DNA of 64,000 bases. It comes from Molossus alvarezi. Its lineage: Eukaryota; Chordata; Mammalia; Chiroptera; Molossidae. Below the pieces are notes generated by a model. That model was not told the origin of the DNA. It did not search any database and saw only the letters and a program-made list of their open reading frames with translations. Position 1 is the first letter of the stretch. Each line of letters opens with the position of its first letter. The stretch spans positions 23,572,708 to 23,636,707 of the forward strand of contig CM073896.1 of the NCBI GenBank assembly GCA_037176705.1. Reading direction: 5' to 3'. Positions 20,732 through 31,916 of this stretch are shown piece by piece. The position numbers and the translations under genes are program-made.

Positions 20732-21001
20732 TAGCAATTTTTAACTGGTGTGCCACAAGGATATCTAAAACGTGCAATACCTGACTATTTAGTCAAGGGT
20801 ACTGACCGCTTTTCCCTTAGATTGTCCCCCCAAAAATGTCAACAGCCAACACAACAATAGCTATCCAGTGGGAATGAATCAAAATTCTACCTATTTCTAC
20901 CTATTCTACTGGCAAAATATGTAAGATATTTTTTGGTGTGCTGCAGAATTTTAGTAATTGGTTTATGTGTGCAATGCGATGAGAAAAGTTGAAGATCATT
21001 G
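20732..21001. mobile_element. Possible non-autonomous hAT element
   Basis: The flanks carry an 8-bp direct repeat with one mismatch (ctctggac 20724-20731, ctctagac 21002-21009), the TSD length typical of hAT transposons. The ends are loosely inverted ('tagcaatttttaactggtgt' against the reverse of 'gttgaagatcattg'). Both ends contain a 'ggtgtgccaca / ggtgtgctgca' block seen in bat hAT-derived repeats. It has no coding capacity. The inverted-repeat match is imperfect, so the family call is tentative. Confidence 0.5.
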
Positions 21002-21009
21002 CTCTAGAC

Positions 21010-21869
21010 TGCAGCTACCTGGGCTGATTAAAAAAGACAGAAACCATAATGGTTACCTGCTTAGTTTTCTTTTCAACCCATCCATATTCAAACTAATCTG
21101 TCTTCTTCAGTGCTACTTGACTAGGGTGTGGATAAAACACACAGAAATGCACATGCTAAGACTTCAGAACAGAGTAAGAAGACGCCAAGGCAGACTTACC
21201 AAAGATGACAGTCCCACTCAGGCATTTACTGCTCTCCTGTAGCATTTTCTTCCCAATCACTGCTCACTGGACAAAGACACAAGGTCAAGGTCAAATCTCT
21301 GCCCTCTCCAAGAATAAGGTGCAGTTCCCTGGATGTTATAAACATTGATCCCTTTCATTGAAAGTCTATGGAATCTCCACATAAAGGGTAAAAACTTGTA
21401 GCACTATTTCAGGAATTTCCAAAATTTAGAAGTTGGTTTGATAGAGAAAAGCAAGTGAGAAAGTAAAAAAGGAAGGAATGGAAAAATAAAATAAAAGTAG
21501 CATTACTCCCTATCAGGCATTTGACCAAAGGAAGGTGCTGTTTTCATTAGCAGCAAACAAGGAGACCGAAGCATGAAAGGATGCGCGAGTTGTTAAAATC
21601 CCCCAGGAACAGGCGACAGGAACACATCTGAACCTGGGATCGGTGCTGCTCCCCACGCCACACAGCCGGTCCAGACACCAGCAGTCACCTTGAGATGTAG
21701 CTGCGGAAGTTCTGGGGCACAGACTGGGGTACATTCCAGAGAAGAATTACGCACCACAAGATTAGGAGCCCCACAAACATGTGTGATAGATGTATTGATC
21801 AGTAATGTACTGATCAGTAAATAAATAGATTCTAATTCCCAATTTCTTCACCCCACTGTAATCGTGGCT
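21010..21869. other. Unique sequence, nothing recognised
   Basis: Ordinary composition. A short tandem atgtactgatcagtaa-like repeat is near 21795-21822. No gene or family is seen. Confidence 0.35.
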
Positions 21870-22145
21870 ATAATTTATTTTGTGCTCACTGTGTATCAGG
21901 CACATGGCTACTATTTATTTCACTTTTATTCTGAGTCGGGCACCCTGGTTAAGGGCTTTAAGTGATTGATCTCACTTAATTTCCAAAACATTTCTCTGAG
22001 GTAAAACTTATTATCCCCATTTTACAAAGGAGAAAACTGAGGCTCAGAAAAGGGAAAACTCAGCCAAGGTGGAAAAACAACATGGGATGGAATTAGGCTT
22101 CCAACCCAGACCTCTGTCCCCGAGATCTGGGCTCTTAATCATCCC
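21870..22145 (-). repeat. MIR SINE, nearly full length
   Basis: This is the clearest MIR in the window. On + it reads 'gtgctcactgtgtatcaggc', then 'ttatccccattttacaaagg', 'agaaaactgaggctcagaaa' and 'gagatctgggctcttaatca', which is the reverse complement of MIR from its 3' end to its tRNA-derived part. Confidence 0.85.
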
Positions 22146-22761
22146 ATTTTCCTGACTCCCCATGGAACTTTCTGTATAATCCATAAACCAGAACAGATGA
22201 GTAGTTTAAAAGAGAGGGGAATAGGCACCCTTCATACAATGTAATTGTTACAATGAGGCTGTCTGGAGAGGATCTTAGCGATGGAAAGAGAACAGCGATA
22301 GACTTCCAAGGCAGGCCAACTGCCCAGCACAGCTGGGGGTGCAGGCGCATTATTATTGATTACAGAGTGAGCCTGAGCTTCTCTGGGATCCTGTGGTGCT
22401 CTCCAGAGGTAACATGAGCTTGGGAAACCTGAAGCCCGTAAAATTGGAGATGGACAGGGATTTGTCAAATCTGAAGGCAGAAAGCAGGATGATTTCAAAA
22501 GCATGATGTTCTCATGGAAGTTTAAGATCCAAGTAAAAAGTAAACCCTTAGTCTCCAAGAAATGAAGTCTGAGTCCCATTGGCCAGGCAGTTTCGGAACA
22601 GTTGGTCTTAAAAACATAAGGATACCAAGCTCCCAGAGAGGCAGCCTGGAAGTGAGAAATGCTTCCATTCGGGGAAGGAGTGGGGAGGAAGAACTGGTTA
22701 AAAGGCACTCTGCATTCCTGGTGACAGAGGGACCATCTATACCTGTCCCGTAGTCTGGACG
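22146..22761. other. Unique sequence, nothing recognised
   Basis: This stretch lies under most of a 276-codon minus-strand open frame (22232-23062). That frame also runs through the HAL1 tail below and is judged spurious. Confidence 0.4.
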
Positions 22762-22915
22762 TCACCACAGAACTTACATGCATGTATACATGACCAATAC
22801 ACAGACAACAAAGCTGGGGATGGGATGGGGGGGAAGAGGAGGAGGGTATCAATGGGGAAAAAATGAGAAACATCTGTAGCAAAAACAAATTAATAAATAA
22901 AAAATAAAAAAAAAA
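22762..22915 (+). mobile_element. HAL1 3'-end fragment
   Basis: 'cacagaacttacatgcatgt', then 'gacaacaaagctggggatgg', a G-rich run, 'tcaatggggaaaaaatgaga' and 'aacatctgtagc' parallel the last 150 bp of the HAL1 at 18.2-18.35 kb. It ends in an AATAAATAAAAA tail. It is a short 5'-truncated copy. Confidence 0.7.
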
Positions 22916-23963
22916 ACACAAACACACCTGCCTCCCCCAACCCAAGCCTGAGGCAACAGAACAGGAAGAATGTTCCCGAAGGGTCAGGATGCAGACTGAG
23001 CATGCAATGTTACTAGGCACACCACTGAAGGGTTTGCTGATCACTGTGACACCAGCGGCCACAGCCAGCCCAGCCAGGGCAGGGGAACCGGGCCCGAGAG
23101 CCAGGACGGCAGCGTCACTGTTATCTGGCCAGAATGAGGACCGGGAAAAGCAGTATTAGAGGAAGGATGAGAGATTGACACAGAGGGCCCTCTGACAGGT
23201 GGTGCCCTTGGAGAAGAGGGACAGGCAGAGTACAAAGGAGAAAATGTCATGGCCCAAAGCCACCTGCTCTCCAGCCCCAAAGTCACGTCATCACACCAAA
23301 GAAGGATAGAGATGCAGGGAGTTCAGTACACTCGTTCCTCTACTTCAGAAGTGATCCGAGGCATTTGACTAAAATACATAGATATATATGCTAAATAATT
23401 AGCATGGCACGACATTTAAATTTATTAGCTGATAAACATCGTGTGGTACCATCTGCTACTCTGTACTAAACTTCCTGTAACTAAAGATGCACAAACCCTA
23501 GAGAATAAGCATTAGGAGAAATAGATTCATTTTATATAATTGAACATAATTGTGCATGTAATGTTTTAACGTAATATTACCCAACAGCTGTGCAAATAAC
23601 AGAGGGGTCTCTCACCACAGACCGTGTGCTGGCAGGACAGGAGGGCGGCACGTTCCATGGCCAGTGAGCCCACAGCCTCCTGCGAGGGCGTGACGGCTTG
23701 CTTTAGAAAGGTCAGGTTAAAGGCAGGAAAGGAAGCAGAGGGACACAGAGCTCAAAAGGAAAGGGGTGCCGTGATCCCCTGACTCCCTGTGCAGAGGGGG
23801 CGGTGCCCTTGCCTTTGGCCAGCTTGCTCATGTCACCCTACCCTCCCCAAGGCAGCATTTTCTGCGCGGCCTCCTCCCGATCCGTAACTTTTATGTTTAT
23901 GTATCTTCTTTTACAACCACATGTTGACTAACCACAAGTGGACACATCTGCTCTTGTTTTACA
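22916..23963. other. Unique sequence, nothing recognised
   Basis: GC-richer around 23.05-23.3 and 23.6-23.9 kb, AT-rich between. I can name no repeat. Open frames are small and on both strands. Confidence 0.35.
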
Positions 23964-23973
23964 TTCTGTTTTG

Positions 23974-24226
23974 TTTTTTTGTTTTTTTATCCTCACCCTA
24001 GGATATTTTTCCATTTTTTGTACAGATAGAGTGGGAGGGAGAGAGAGGAAGGGAGAGAGAGAGAGAAACATCGATGTGAAGGGACACATCGAGTGGCTGC
24101 CACCCGCACGACCAACCAGGGCCGGGGACAATCTGCAACCGAAGTACGTGCCCTTAGCGGAAACCGAACCCGGGTCTCTCCAGACCGCAGGCCGACGCTC
24201 TAACCGCTGAGCCAAACCGGGCAGGG
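23974..24226 (-). mobile_element. Young Ves SINE
   Basis: Minus-strand Ves very close to the copies at 8.8 and 26.5 kb ('gggacacatcgagtggctgc' then 'gcacgaccaaccagggccgg' on +). The tail is 'cctcaccctaggatattttt' on +. A short TSD (ttctgttttg at 23964-23973, ctctgttttg at 24227-24236) flanks it. Confidence 0.93.
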
Positions 24227-24236
24227 CTCTGTTTTG

Positions 24237-26514
24237 AAATAATACGGCAAGTGAGCTCTAGAACCAGAATTCTAAGTCCCTAAATGACTTTTCTTGCTTT
24301 TCATTAAATTTTTTCAAGTATCTTCACATAAATCATAAACTTCCCCTGTTACCTGAGTAGGATTTCTTGTGGCAGTTTGAGAGATGGAAAAACTGAAGCT
24401 TGGTGTTTCAGTGAATCAACAAGTGTCCACTGAGTACGCGTCATTTGCCTGCATGGTGCACGTTGGTTCCTTTAGTGGCTCGGTGCCAAACAGTCATGGA
24501 CAGATTACTGAACGTGCCTATGACTCATGTTCCACATTTATGGATGAGGAACAAAAATACCAACTAATTGGAATGTATCTACACATACTCCTTTGATTAT
24601 ATATAAAAATGTTTAACATTTGATAAGTCCATAAATATCACCAAATATATCCCATTTTAGCCCTTAATTCTATTAATTCTATTCCACCCTCCCCTTTAAA
24701 ACTTATAACCATTTATTTTTTCAAACCTACTTGGGTGTAGTGGCTATTGCGAGTCTGTGGGATAAAACAAGACAGATTTTTTCCTGATGTACCATGCTAA
24801 GAAGTGTCTTACCTGCAGGCTAACTATTGTAATTTGCCCCAACATCCACTGTATTATATATTTCACATTGTTCTGCCTATAATGTTAAAGCTTGGTCTCC
24901 TGGAAAATATTATAAGGGAATTTAACTATATATAAATATTAATAGGTACAATAAAATAGGAACAGCATAAAAGTATTTCAGTACTAAAAGTTAAATGTGT
25001 TACAGCCTAAGGAGAATCTTTTACTCTTTCTCCTTTTGTAAATGACTTTAAAGTCACATAAGACGATGAAATTGTAAAAATGAAAAGAACAAAATAAGCA
25101 AAAATATGTATAAAAATATATTAAAGAGAGAAGTTACTGGCTTAGAAAGGCCCATGATGACAAAAAAAAAAAAAAAGTACGAAATTCTGGAATTGAAACA
25201 AATCATCATAATTGCTCAAATACCATTCTCTGCCACAGTGTAATGACTTTTTTTACTAAAACTCAGACAAATCTCAAACGATTTTAAGGTTGAGAGAAGG
25301 TTATGTGAAGAGTTACTGAAGCCCATAAATATCCAACTTGGAGCAAATACTGGGTCTCAGACCCGTGTGTTTGCAAGAATTTCAGCACAGGTGGTAAGTA
25401 CAGTCACCTTGTGCTCCAACTAGAGCACCTGCAGAATCAGAACCAGAAGCTTGTCAACGTAAATGCATGTTCTTTTTGAGAGAGGAAAGTAGTTATTTTA
25501 AGATTGAGTGAGAATAATTTAGCTTAATCCCAATTCACTTGAAATATTGAAGATTAACCCAGTCTGTCAAGTGAAGTTCTGATTACTGAGTTTCATTTCT
25601 AAATGCTTCTAAAAGAATCTACATAATTGGGTGAGATTATGCTTAAAATGTAACTAAATTTTAAAGAGAGATTTCATAATCCCTTGATTACTCTGATCTT
25701 CATTTTTCTTTTCATAATGCAGGAAGTCGAAGTTGGGTCATATCTCTATAGTAATTCTAAAGTTATATAATAACCATGAAAGTTCAGATAAAATGTAACC
25801 CTTCCAAGGTAGTTTTCACATCTACTTGGAAATGAATACATTGTTTTAAAGAGGAAAATCTCAACCCCTTGCCTGATCAGTTTCAGGAGGTTCTCTGCTA
25901 TAGGAGTAAGTAGCTAACTAAGCCTGTCAAATCAACTTTCAGAAACAAGCAAAATCTGACCACCTCTATTACTACTAAGAAGGGACCTAAACCACAGAAA
26001 TGAACCATGTAATAGAGTCCTAATTGGTCTCCCTGTTTCCATTGTCAAAATTTCCTATGATTAATCCTTTATATAGTAGTGTTAGAATGATCCTGGTTGT
26101 AACAGGTTTGGAGCTAGCTGTCCACCCATAATCCCCCTTGCCTTCATTGTACTCCCTGGTCACAGTTGGCTGGATACATGATTGAAGTTGAGTTAATGAG
26201 ATTCTATATCCCTGGAATCTGGAATTAAGAGTCACAGCTCCACATCATTCTCTGTGGGTCTAGACATAAGATCTGTGCACAGGCAGCTATAGAAGTGACT
26301 CTCCCAGCATATGCACAAGAAGGGAAAGTCAGCCTGGAAGGAGAAACCAGAGTCCACACTGAGAGGGAGAGGAAAGGAGGAAGAGAAAAACAGAAACAGA
26401 GGCAGACAGACAGAGCAAACCATCACCTTGGCTCCTGAGTCCTGATGACTTGCCGACTGCCAGTTCCAAGCACAGTTTAGGGCCCAGAGTTCCTTAGGTA
26501 CCTCTATATCCTTA
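24237..26514. other. Long AT-rich stretch, nothing recognised
   Basis: About 2.3 kb, AT-rich, with an A14 run near 25161-25174 and no open frame above 72 codons. No LINE, SINE or LTR landmark is visible. This would be a typical intron or intergenic background. Confidence 0.4.
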
Positions 26515-26528
26515 AAATAAATTCTCTT

Positions 26529-26782
26529 GCCCTGGCCGGTTTTGCTCAGCGGTTAGAGCGTCAGCCTGCGGTCCAGAGAGACCCGGGTTCGGGTCCCGCT
26601 AAGGGCATGTACTTCGGTTGCAGTTTGTCCCCGGCCCTGGTTGGGTCGTGTGGGTGGCGACCACTCGATGTGTCCCTTTCACATCGATGTTTCTCTCTCT
26701 CTCTCCCTCCCACTCTATCTGAACAAAATATCAAAAAAAAAAATGTCCTCGGGTGAGGATAAAAAAAAAAAAATTTTTTTTT
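26529..26782 (+). mobile_element. Young Ves SINE
   Basis: Head 'ccctggccggttttgctcag' with an intact A box (CAGCGGTTAGAGCG) and B box (GGGTTCGGGTCCC), 'ctcgatgtgtccctttcaca', a short CT stretch and tail 'tgtcctcgggtgaggataaa' plus A-run. A 14-bp TSD (aaataaattctctt at 26515-26528 and 26783-26796) is perfect. Confidence 0.96.
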
Positions 26783-27415
26783 AAATAAATTCTCTTTACT
26801 AACCAATAGAAGCTTCGATCCCTCCACTATAGATGCAGAGACAATAGCCTTCCTTAGAGTCTACCAGTTCCCACAATTGAGAAAGATCTAGTTCCTAGAA
26901 TAAGATATTTTTTTAAAAAAAACTTATCTTTGTTGTTGACTGTATTACAGATATCCCTCCTTTTTTCCCCCATTAACCCTTCCTCCCTGCTTCTGCCCCG
27001 CTCCTGCCTTCCCCACACTGTTGTCTGTGTCCATTGGTTATGCATATATGTATATAAGTTCTTTGGTTTATCTATACCCGCTCTCCACTGCCCCCTTCCC
27101 TTTGAGGTTCTTCAGTCTAGCAACCAATTTGTACTTCTTAATCCTTTCACCTTTTATATCCATCCCCCAACCTTCCTCCAGTCTGGCAACCAAAAGAAGT
27201 TCTCTGTATCTATGAATCTGTTTCTGTTCTGCTTGTTCATTTTGTTTGTAGATTCAATTGTTGATAGATATGTATTTATTGCCATTTTGTTTGTTCATAT
27301 TTTTTATCTTCTTCTTCTTCAAAAAGACCCTTTAGCATTTCATATAATACTGGTTTGGTGGTAATGAACTCCTTTAGCTTTTCCTTGTCTGGGAAACTAT
27401 ATATATCCATCGATT

Positions 27416-28163
27416 CTAAATGATAGCTATGTAGGACAGAGTAATCTTGGTTGTAGGTCCTTGCTTTTCATCACTTTGAATATTTCTTGCCACTCTCTTC
27501 TGGCCTGCAACGTTTCTTTTGAAAAAATTAGCTGACAGTCTTATGGGAGCTCCCTTGTAGGTAACCAACTGCTTTTCTCTTGCTGATTTTAAAATTCTCT
27601 CTTTGCCTTTAACCTTTTGTATTTTGATTATGATGTGTCTTGGTGTGGGCCTCTTTGGGTTCATCTTGTTTGGGACTCTCTGTGCTTCCTGAATTGGTAT
27701 GTCTGTTTTCTTCACCAAGTTAGAGAAGTTTTCTGTCATTATTTTTCAAATAGATTTTCAATTTCTTGCTCTCTCTTCTCCTTCTGGCACCCCCATGATG
27801 CAAATGTTGGTATGCTTAAAGTTGTCCCAGGGGCTCCTTACACTATCTTTATTTGTTTGTTTGTTTGTTTGTTTGTTTGTTTTGCAGTTCTTATGGGGTG
27901 TTTGCTGTTTCCTTATATTCCAAATTGATGGTTTGCTTCATGGCTTTTCTGACTCTACCATTGATTTTCTGTAGATTATTCTTTATTTCACTTAGTGCCT
28001 CCTTCATTTTTGACTAGTCTGTTTTTATGCTCTTGAGGTCCTCACTAAGTTCCCTGAGCATCCTGATAACCAATGTTTTGAACTCTGCATCTGTTAGATT
28101 GCTTATCTTTGTTTCATTTAGTTATTTTCCTAAAATTTTGTTCTGTTCTTTTATTTGGGACAT
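27416..28163 (-). pseudogene. HAL1/L1 ORF1 remnant
   Basis: The start codon at 28163 (read on -) gives MSQIKEQNK. The C-terminal RNA-binding part is open at 27416-27739 (ENFSNLVKKTDIPIQEAQ, then TPRHIIIKIQKVKGKERIL, then RNVAGQKRVARNIQSDEK). Between them a (CAAA)n expansion on - and frameshifts break the frame. Relative to the + copy, a frameshift has scrambled the usual TLQARK motif. Confidence 0.87.
27852..27881. repeat. (TTTG)7 microsatellite inside HAL1 ORF1
   Basis: Seven to eight TTTG units, absent from the equivalent place in the + strand HAL1 at about 16.7 kb. Confidence 0.93.
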
Positions 28164-29564
28164 GTTTCTTTGTCTCCTCATTTTGGCTGCCTCTATATGT
28201 TTGTTTCTATGTATTAGGTAGAGTTGCTATGTCTCCTAGGCTCCATAGGGTGGCCTATTGTCGTAGGTGTCCTGTAGGGTCCAGTGGCACAGCCTCCCTG
28301 ATCACCCAGCTGGGCCCTCAAGGTGCACCCTTAATGTAGACTGTACACCCTTCTGTTGTAATTAAGTCTTGATTGCTGTTGGTATATCAATGGGAGGGTT
28401 TTACTCAGGCTGATCAGCTACAAGGACTGGCTGTGTCCACTAATCACTGACCTCTGACTACCTTGGAGGATCAGCTGTGTAGGAGCCCACTACACAGAAC
28501 AAGACTTAATTCAGCAGGGCTCTGGTACCCACTGAGTCTGCTCCCTGAGTGTGTCACTTGTGGAAGTGGTTGGGTGGTGGTGCTTCAATGTGGTCTGAAG
28601 CTGTCCACTGGATGTGTTGGCTCTGGGGCAAGATCAGCCACTGCCTGTGTTCTACCCGGGGCCACCCAGCATAAGCTACTAAGTGACCTGCAGATGGCTG
28701 CTTCTTATGCTGGGCTTGGAGGTGCCCAGGCAAAGCCAAGCTGTGAACTAAGGCTGGCTGCTCCTAGTGCCAGGCCTGGGGCCACTTAGTGAGAGGTATG
28801 GGGCTCACTGAGACAAAATGCTTCTTGTTTGAGAGAATTAAAAAAAATCTGAAGCAGGAGCCAACATAGGCCAATCCTATGGTGAAGCCACTGGAAACAG
28901 CATGGGTGGGCCTGAAAGTTGGGTGGGACAGGGCCTCAGGGAATCATCAAGGCAAGGCAAACAGTGTGACCCAGACTGCTGGAGTCCCAGATAGATTGCC
29001 CATCTGCCGGCCCCATGGAAAAGGGCTCACCAAAGGAACAACAGCCTCCACCAGCACATCTGTCCAGGAGAAAGCTGCCTCTCCAGCTCTTTCCCTGATG
29101 CCAAACAACTCAGATGTCTCTGTGCCTTTCAAGGTGCCTCCGCTGCACTGAAGCCCAGAGGGAAGGAGTCTGAGTAAGTCCATGTGTGGGCCATTTAAGA
29201 GGAACTGCCTGGGGCTCCTGCAGCAGCACCCTCCCTCAGCCTTAGTTCCTGCTGCTTCTTACAGCCAGAAGCTATGGAGACTTCTCTTCCTGGCACTGGA
29301 ACCCTGAGCTGGGCACCTGGTGTGGGATGGAGACCCCTTACTCCTCAGAGAGAACCTTCCCAGCCAAGGTATCCCTCCTGATTTTTATCTGCCTCATGTG
29401 GGTGTGGGACCCAGCTTGCCCGCCCCTCCTACCAGTCTCCATGCAGCCTCTTCTTTAATTTCATAGTTGTAGGGCTTCCATTCAGCTCCATGCCAGGCAG
29501 TTCTTTATTCCACATCACTTCCATTTGCTCCACTTCCCTGATGGAACACCATGACGGGTCTACA

Positions 29565-29685
29565 ATTAGACCTCAGGGAAGTCACTCCCCTAGGTTCCAG
29601 TTCTGTCATCTGTAAAGTGGGACAACAATTCCCTCCTTATAGCCTCTGTAGAGGACTGAAGGCAGAGTTATATGTAAAATGCTTA
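29565..29685 (+). repeat. MIR SINE, split by a MITE
   Basis: 'gacctcagggaagtcactcc', then 'gttctgtcatctgtaaagtg' and 'ggacaacaattccctcctta' match the MIR core on +. The element is cut off by the MITE at 29686. The sequence after the MITE (29893 onward) may be its continuation, but it is too short to prove. Confidence 0.65.
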
Positions 29686-29892
29686 TACAGTCAGCCCTCG
29701 TTTATCGCGGCGAATCAGTTCCAGACTCTACCGCGATAAATGAATTTCCACAAAGTAGGATTCTTTATTTATACAGTCGTCCCTTGTCACTTCGTGCTTC
29801 AACTTTTGTGGCTTCACTCTATTGCGGTTTTTATTTGAAAAATAGAGTGAAGCTGCAAAAGTCGATGCATGAAGTGGCAAGGGACGACTGTA
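29686..29892 (+). mobile_element. TA-flanked palindromic MITE, Tigger/pogo-like (copy 2)
   Basis: Same composite layout as copy 1. The left part is TACAGTCAGCCCTCGTTTAT with its own small hairpin (ttatcgcgg pairs with ccgcgataaa). From 29772 comes an inner palindrome whose arms start 'tacagtcgtcccttgtcact' and end 'aagtggcaagggacgactgt', closing with TA. The loop is short (about 'ttttatttgaaaaa'). No coding capacity. CpG sites decayed less than in copy 1. Confidence 0.8.
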
Positions 29893-29908
29893 ACCTTGTA
29901 AGTACCTC

Positions 29909-30110
29909 TGTCATCATCATCATCATCACTACTCAAACAATCTACTATGTATTTAAGTTGAACTTATCAATGAGAAGTTTTAACCACTAGTATGTTATTC
30001 TGGAGGACAAATTAAAAAACAGAACTTAGGTGTCTTTTTTTTTTTGCTTTATCCTAATTCAAAGTCAGCTATGAGTTGGCAAGAGGTGATACAGCATCCC
30101 GAACATAGCA
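29909..30110 (+). repeat. Unidentified ~200-bp repeat, copy A
   Basis: It starts with (ATC)n and is collinear with 31225-31435: 'actcaaacaat', 'gttgaactt(at/tt)caatgag', 'ttctggagga', 'acagaacttaggt / acagaccttgggt', 'aaagtcagct / gagtcagcca', 'ggcaagaggtgatacagcat / ggcatgaggtggtacaacat'. Identity looks like roughly 70%. I cannot name the family. It is either a tandem duplication or a low-copy repeat. Confidence 0.75.
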
Positions 30111-31224
30111 TCTCAACACCTGAAAGTCCTCTTTTTGGAGGATTAATATCCTAATGGTAGTTATGCTTTGTTGTAACTTCCAGTCTGTTTCCTTTTTTTT
30201 TTTTTTTTTTTTTTGCTTATTCTTCCTTAATTTTTTACTCGTCTGGATGGCAGTGTGGCATCTGAACCAAATGAGGCCAAACGGGTCGATAGGATATTCC
30301 TGAGTCTAAGGCAACAGGAGCAAGCACAGGAAAGGTGCCAACGGGGGTCGAAATGTTGACGGCCTGCCGGATGGACCATGAGGATGGACCATGGTCTCTG
30401 ACACTGCCTCTAGGTCAGCAGCATACCGTGTTGCTCCAGCCAGCTGGGCAGCTTTTGTGCAGTCCCATTTGGAAGAAAGTCTAACTCTGGTATGGCTGCA
30501 ACTCCTCCGAGAATGTCCTCTTTCTTTAAGCTCACGATTGCACTTCCCTAACCTGATAAAAGGTTCTGTAGTGGATGTGGGATGATTACACAGAAGGCCC
30601 CAGAGACAGGGCTGCCTGCTCTTATTAGAGATGATGGCTAGGCAAGACATATGCTACTGATCTGTGAAAGCTTTGAGGACAAAAAAGCTTTAAACTGGGT
30701 TAAGGTGACTTCAGGCCAAATTCAAGATGCCAGTTGCCTCAGAAATGAAACTATGCCAGCTTTGTCTCTGAAGTCCTCTCCAGGGAAGAAGGAAGACAGA
30801 TGCTCAAACCACAGAGACATGCCGCTCCATCCTATCTGAAGAACATGCAGCAAACAGCAACCAGTGTGCAAAGAGGGGTCAGGAAGGCAAGTGAGGAGGT
30901 GAGAGAAAAGTGAAGCCCACACGAAGCTAAGGGGGTGGGCGCCTGAAAGGGGAGGGACAGGCACCCTACCACGGGGAAGCCACCAGCCACTTCCCTCTCA
31001 ATGGAAGAGCACAATGTGCTGCGTGTATAAAGACGGGAGGAAACAAATCAGGAACTTATGTATGTATTTATTTATTCAAAATAACAGTCGGAGTTCTGCT
31101 CAAAGAAGGAACTTGGAGTCTATTCTGGGAAGAAGTAACATAAAAGGGCTCATTTAGATCTGAAAGTACAAAGGTAAAGTTTTATAAAATATATCCTCTC
31201 TATCATAAGAACTTAGTCTGGCCC
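30111..31224. other. Unique sequence with a T22 tract
   Basis: T22 at 30193-30214 and a small tandem repeat 'ggatggaccatg' at about 30371-30393. No gene. It separates the two copies of the unidentified repeat. Confidence 0.45.
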
Positions 31225-31435
31225 TCGTCATCATCACCATTATCACTCAAACAACCCGTGTTGTTAATCCACAAAGTGTTATGAGTTGAACTTTTTAATG
31301 AGGAGTTCCAACTGCTGGCAGGTTCTTCTGGAGGATCCTGGAAAACAGACCTTGGGTTCCATTGTGCGTGTTTCTTCCTAACTCAGAGTCAGCCATATCC
31401 TGGCATGAGGTGGTACAACATCCTAGCACAGTATG
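31225..31435 (+). repeat. Unidentified ~200-bp repeat, copy B
   Basis: Second copy in the same orientation as 29909-30110, about 1.3 kb downstream. It lacks the pure (ATC)n and the T-run seen in copy A. The flanks outside the shared block do not align convincingly. Confidence 0.75.
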
Positions 31436-31902
31436 TTTTTATTAACTAAAGAGTGTTACTGGCTGACTTCAGGTAAGCTTGTCTCCTTGAACATCTCCAA
31501 CGCTGGTGGATACTTTGTGGAGAAGTTCGTTCCTAGCCGCCTCCTCTGCCTTTCCTGCCCGCCAGTCTCAGCACTGACTCTCCCTGCGCCTCGGAGGGCG
31601 GGTGCTTCCAGGAGCAGGCCACTCTGTGTTCTCCTTAACCTGCCTGCAATGAGACACAGATCGGGGCTTGAACTGTGTGCCCTTGAACCCGCTAAGCCTA
31701 GAACCATTTCAGAACATTCTCAGGAAACACTTTGGTATTATAAGTGCATATCAAATGGAAACAGCAGTGTAGCATGATCAGGAGCTAAAACCTTTCTCCA
31801 GAACCTAGGACAAAATATGTAACAGTAAGTAAACACATCCCCCACCTCCGTGGTCCAATCTTGTAGGGAATCCATGTCCCTGTTAGGCTTCTCTCCTAAA
31901 TG
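31436..31902. other. Unique sequence, nothing recognised
   Basis: Contains a 114-codon + open frame and an 83-codon - open frame that overlap. Neither shows a motif I know. Confidence 0.35.
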
Positions 31903-31916
31903 TCAACTCTATTTTA

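Larger units (their letters stand above)
26905..29505 (-). mobile_element. HAL1-like LINE, near full length
   Basis: This is the same element as at 14.9-18.35 kb but on the minus strand and without nested insertions. It has the 3' end at 26905 (A-rich on -), 3'UTR to about 27400, ORF1 remnant 27416-28163 and 5'UTR to about 29505. Only about 50 bp separate ORF1 from the 3'UTR region, confirming that no ORF2 was ever present. About 2.6 kb in all; the extreme 5' end is missing relative to the first copy. A (TTTG)n tract at 27852-27881 has expanded inside ORF1. Confidence 0.87.

Noticed and set aside
22232..23062. 276-codon open frame on the minus strand, the longest in the window
   Set aside because: It runs through a HAL1 3'-end fragment (22762-22915), which supplies its FFYFLFINLF stretch. 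It shows no domain, and its parts match no family. One long frame in 64 kb of six frames is expected by chance.
26529..26600. tRNA-like sequence with A and B boxes
   Set aside because: This is the head of a Ves SINE. It lacks a full cloverleaf and continues into the SINE body with a TSD, so it is not a tRNA gene. The same holds for all other Ves copies.
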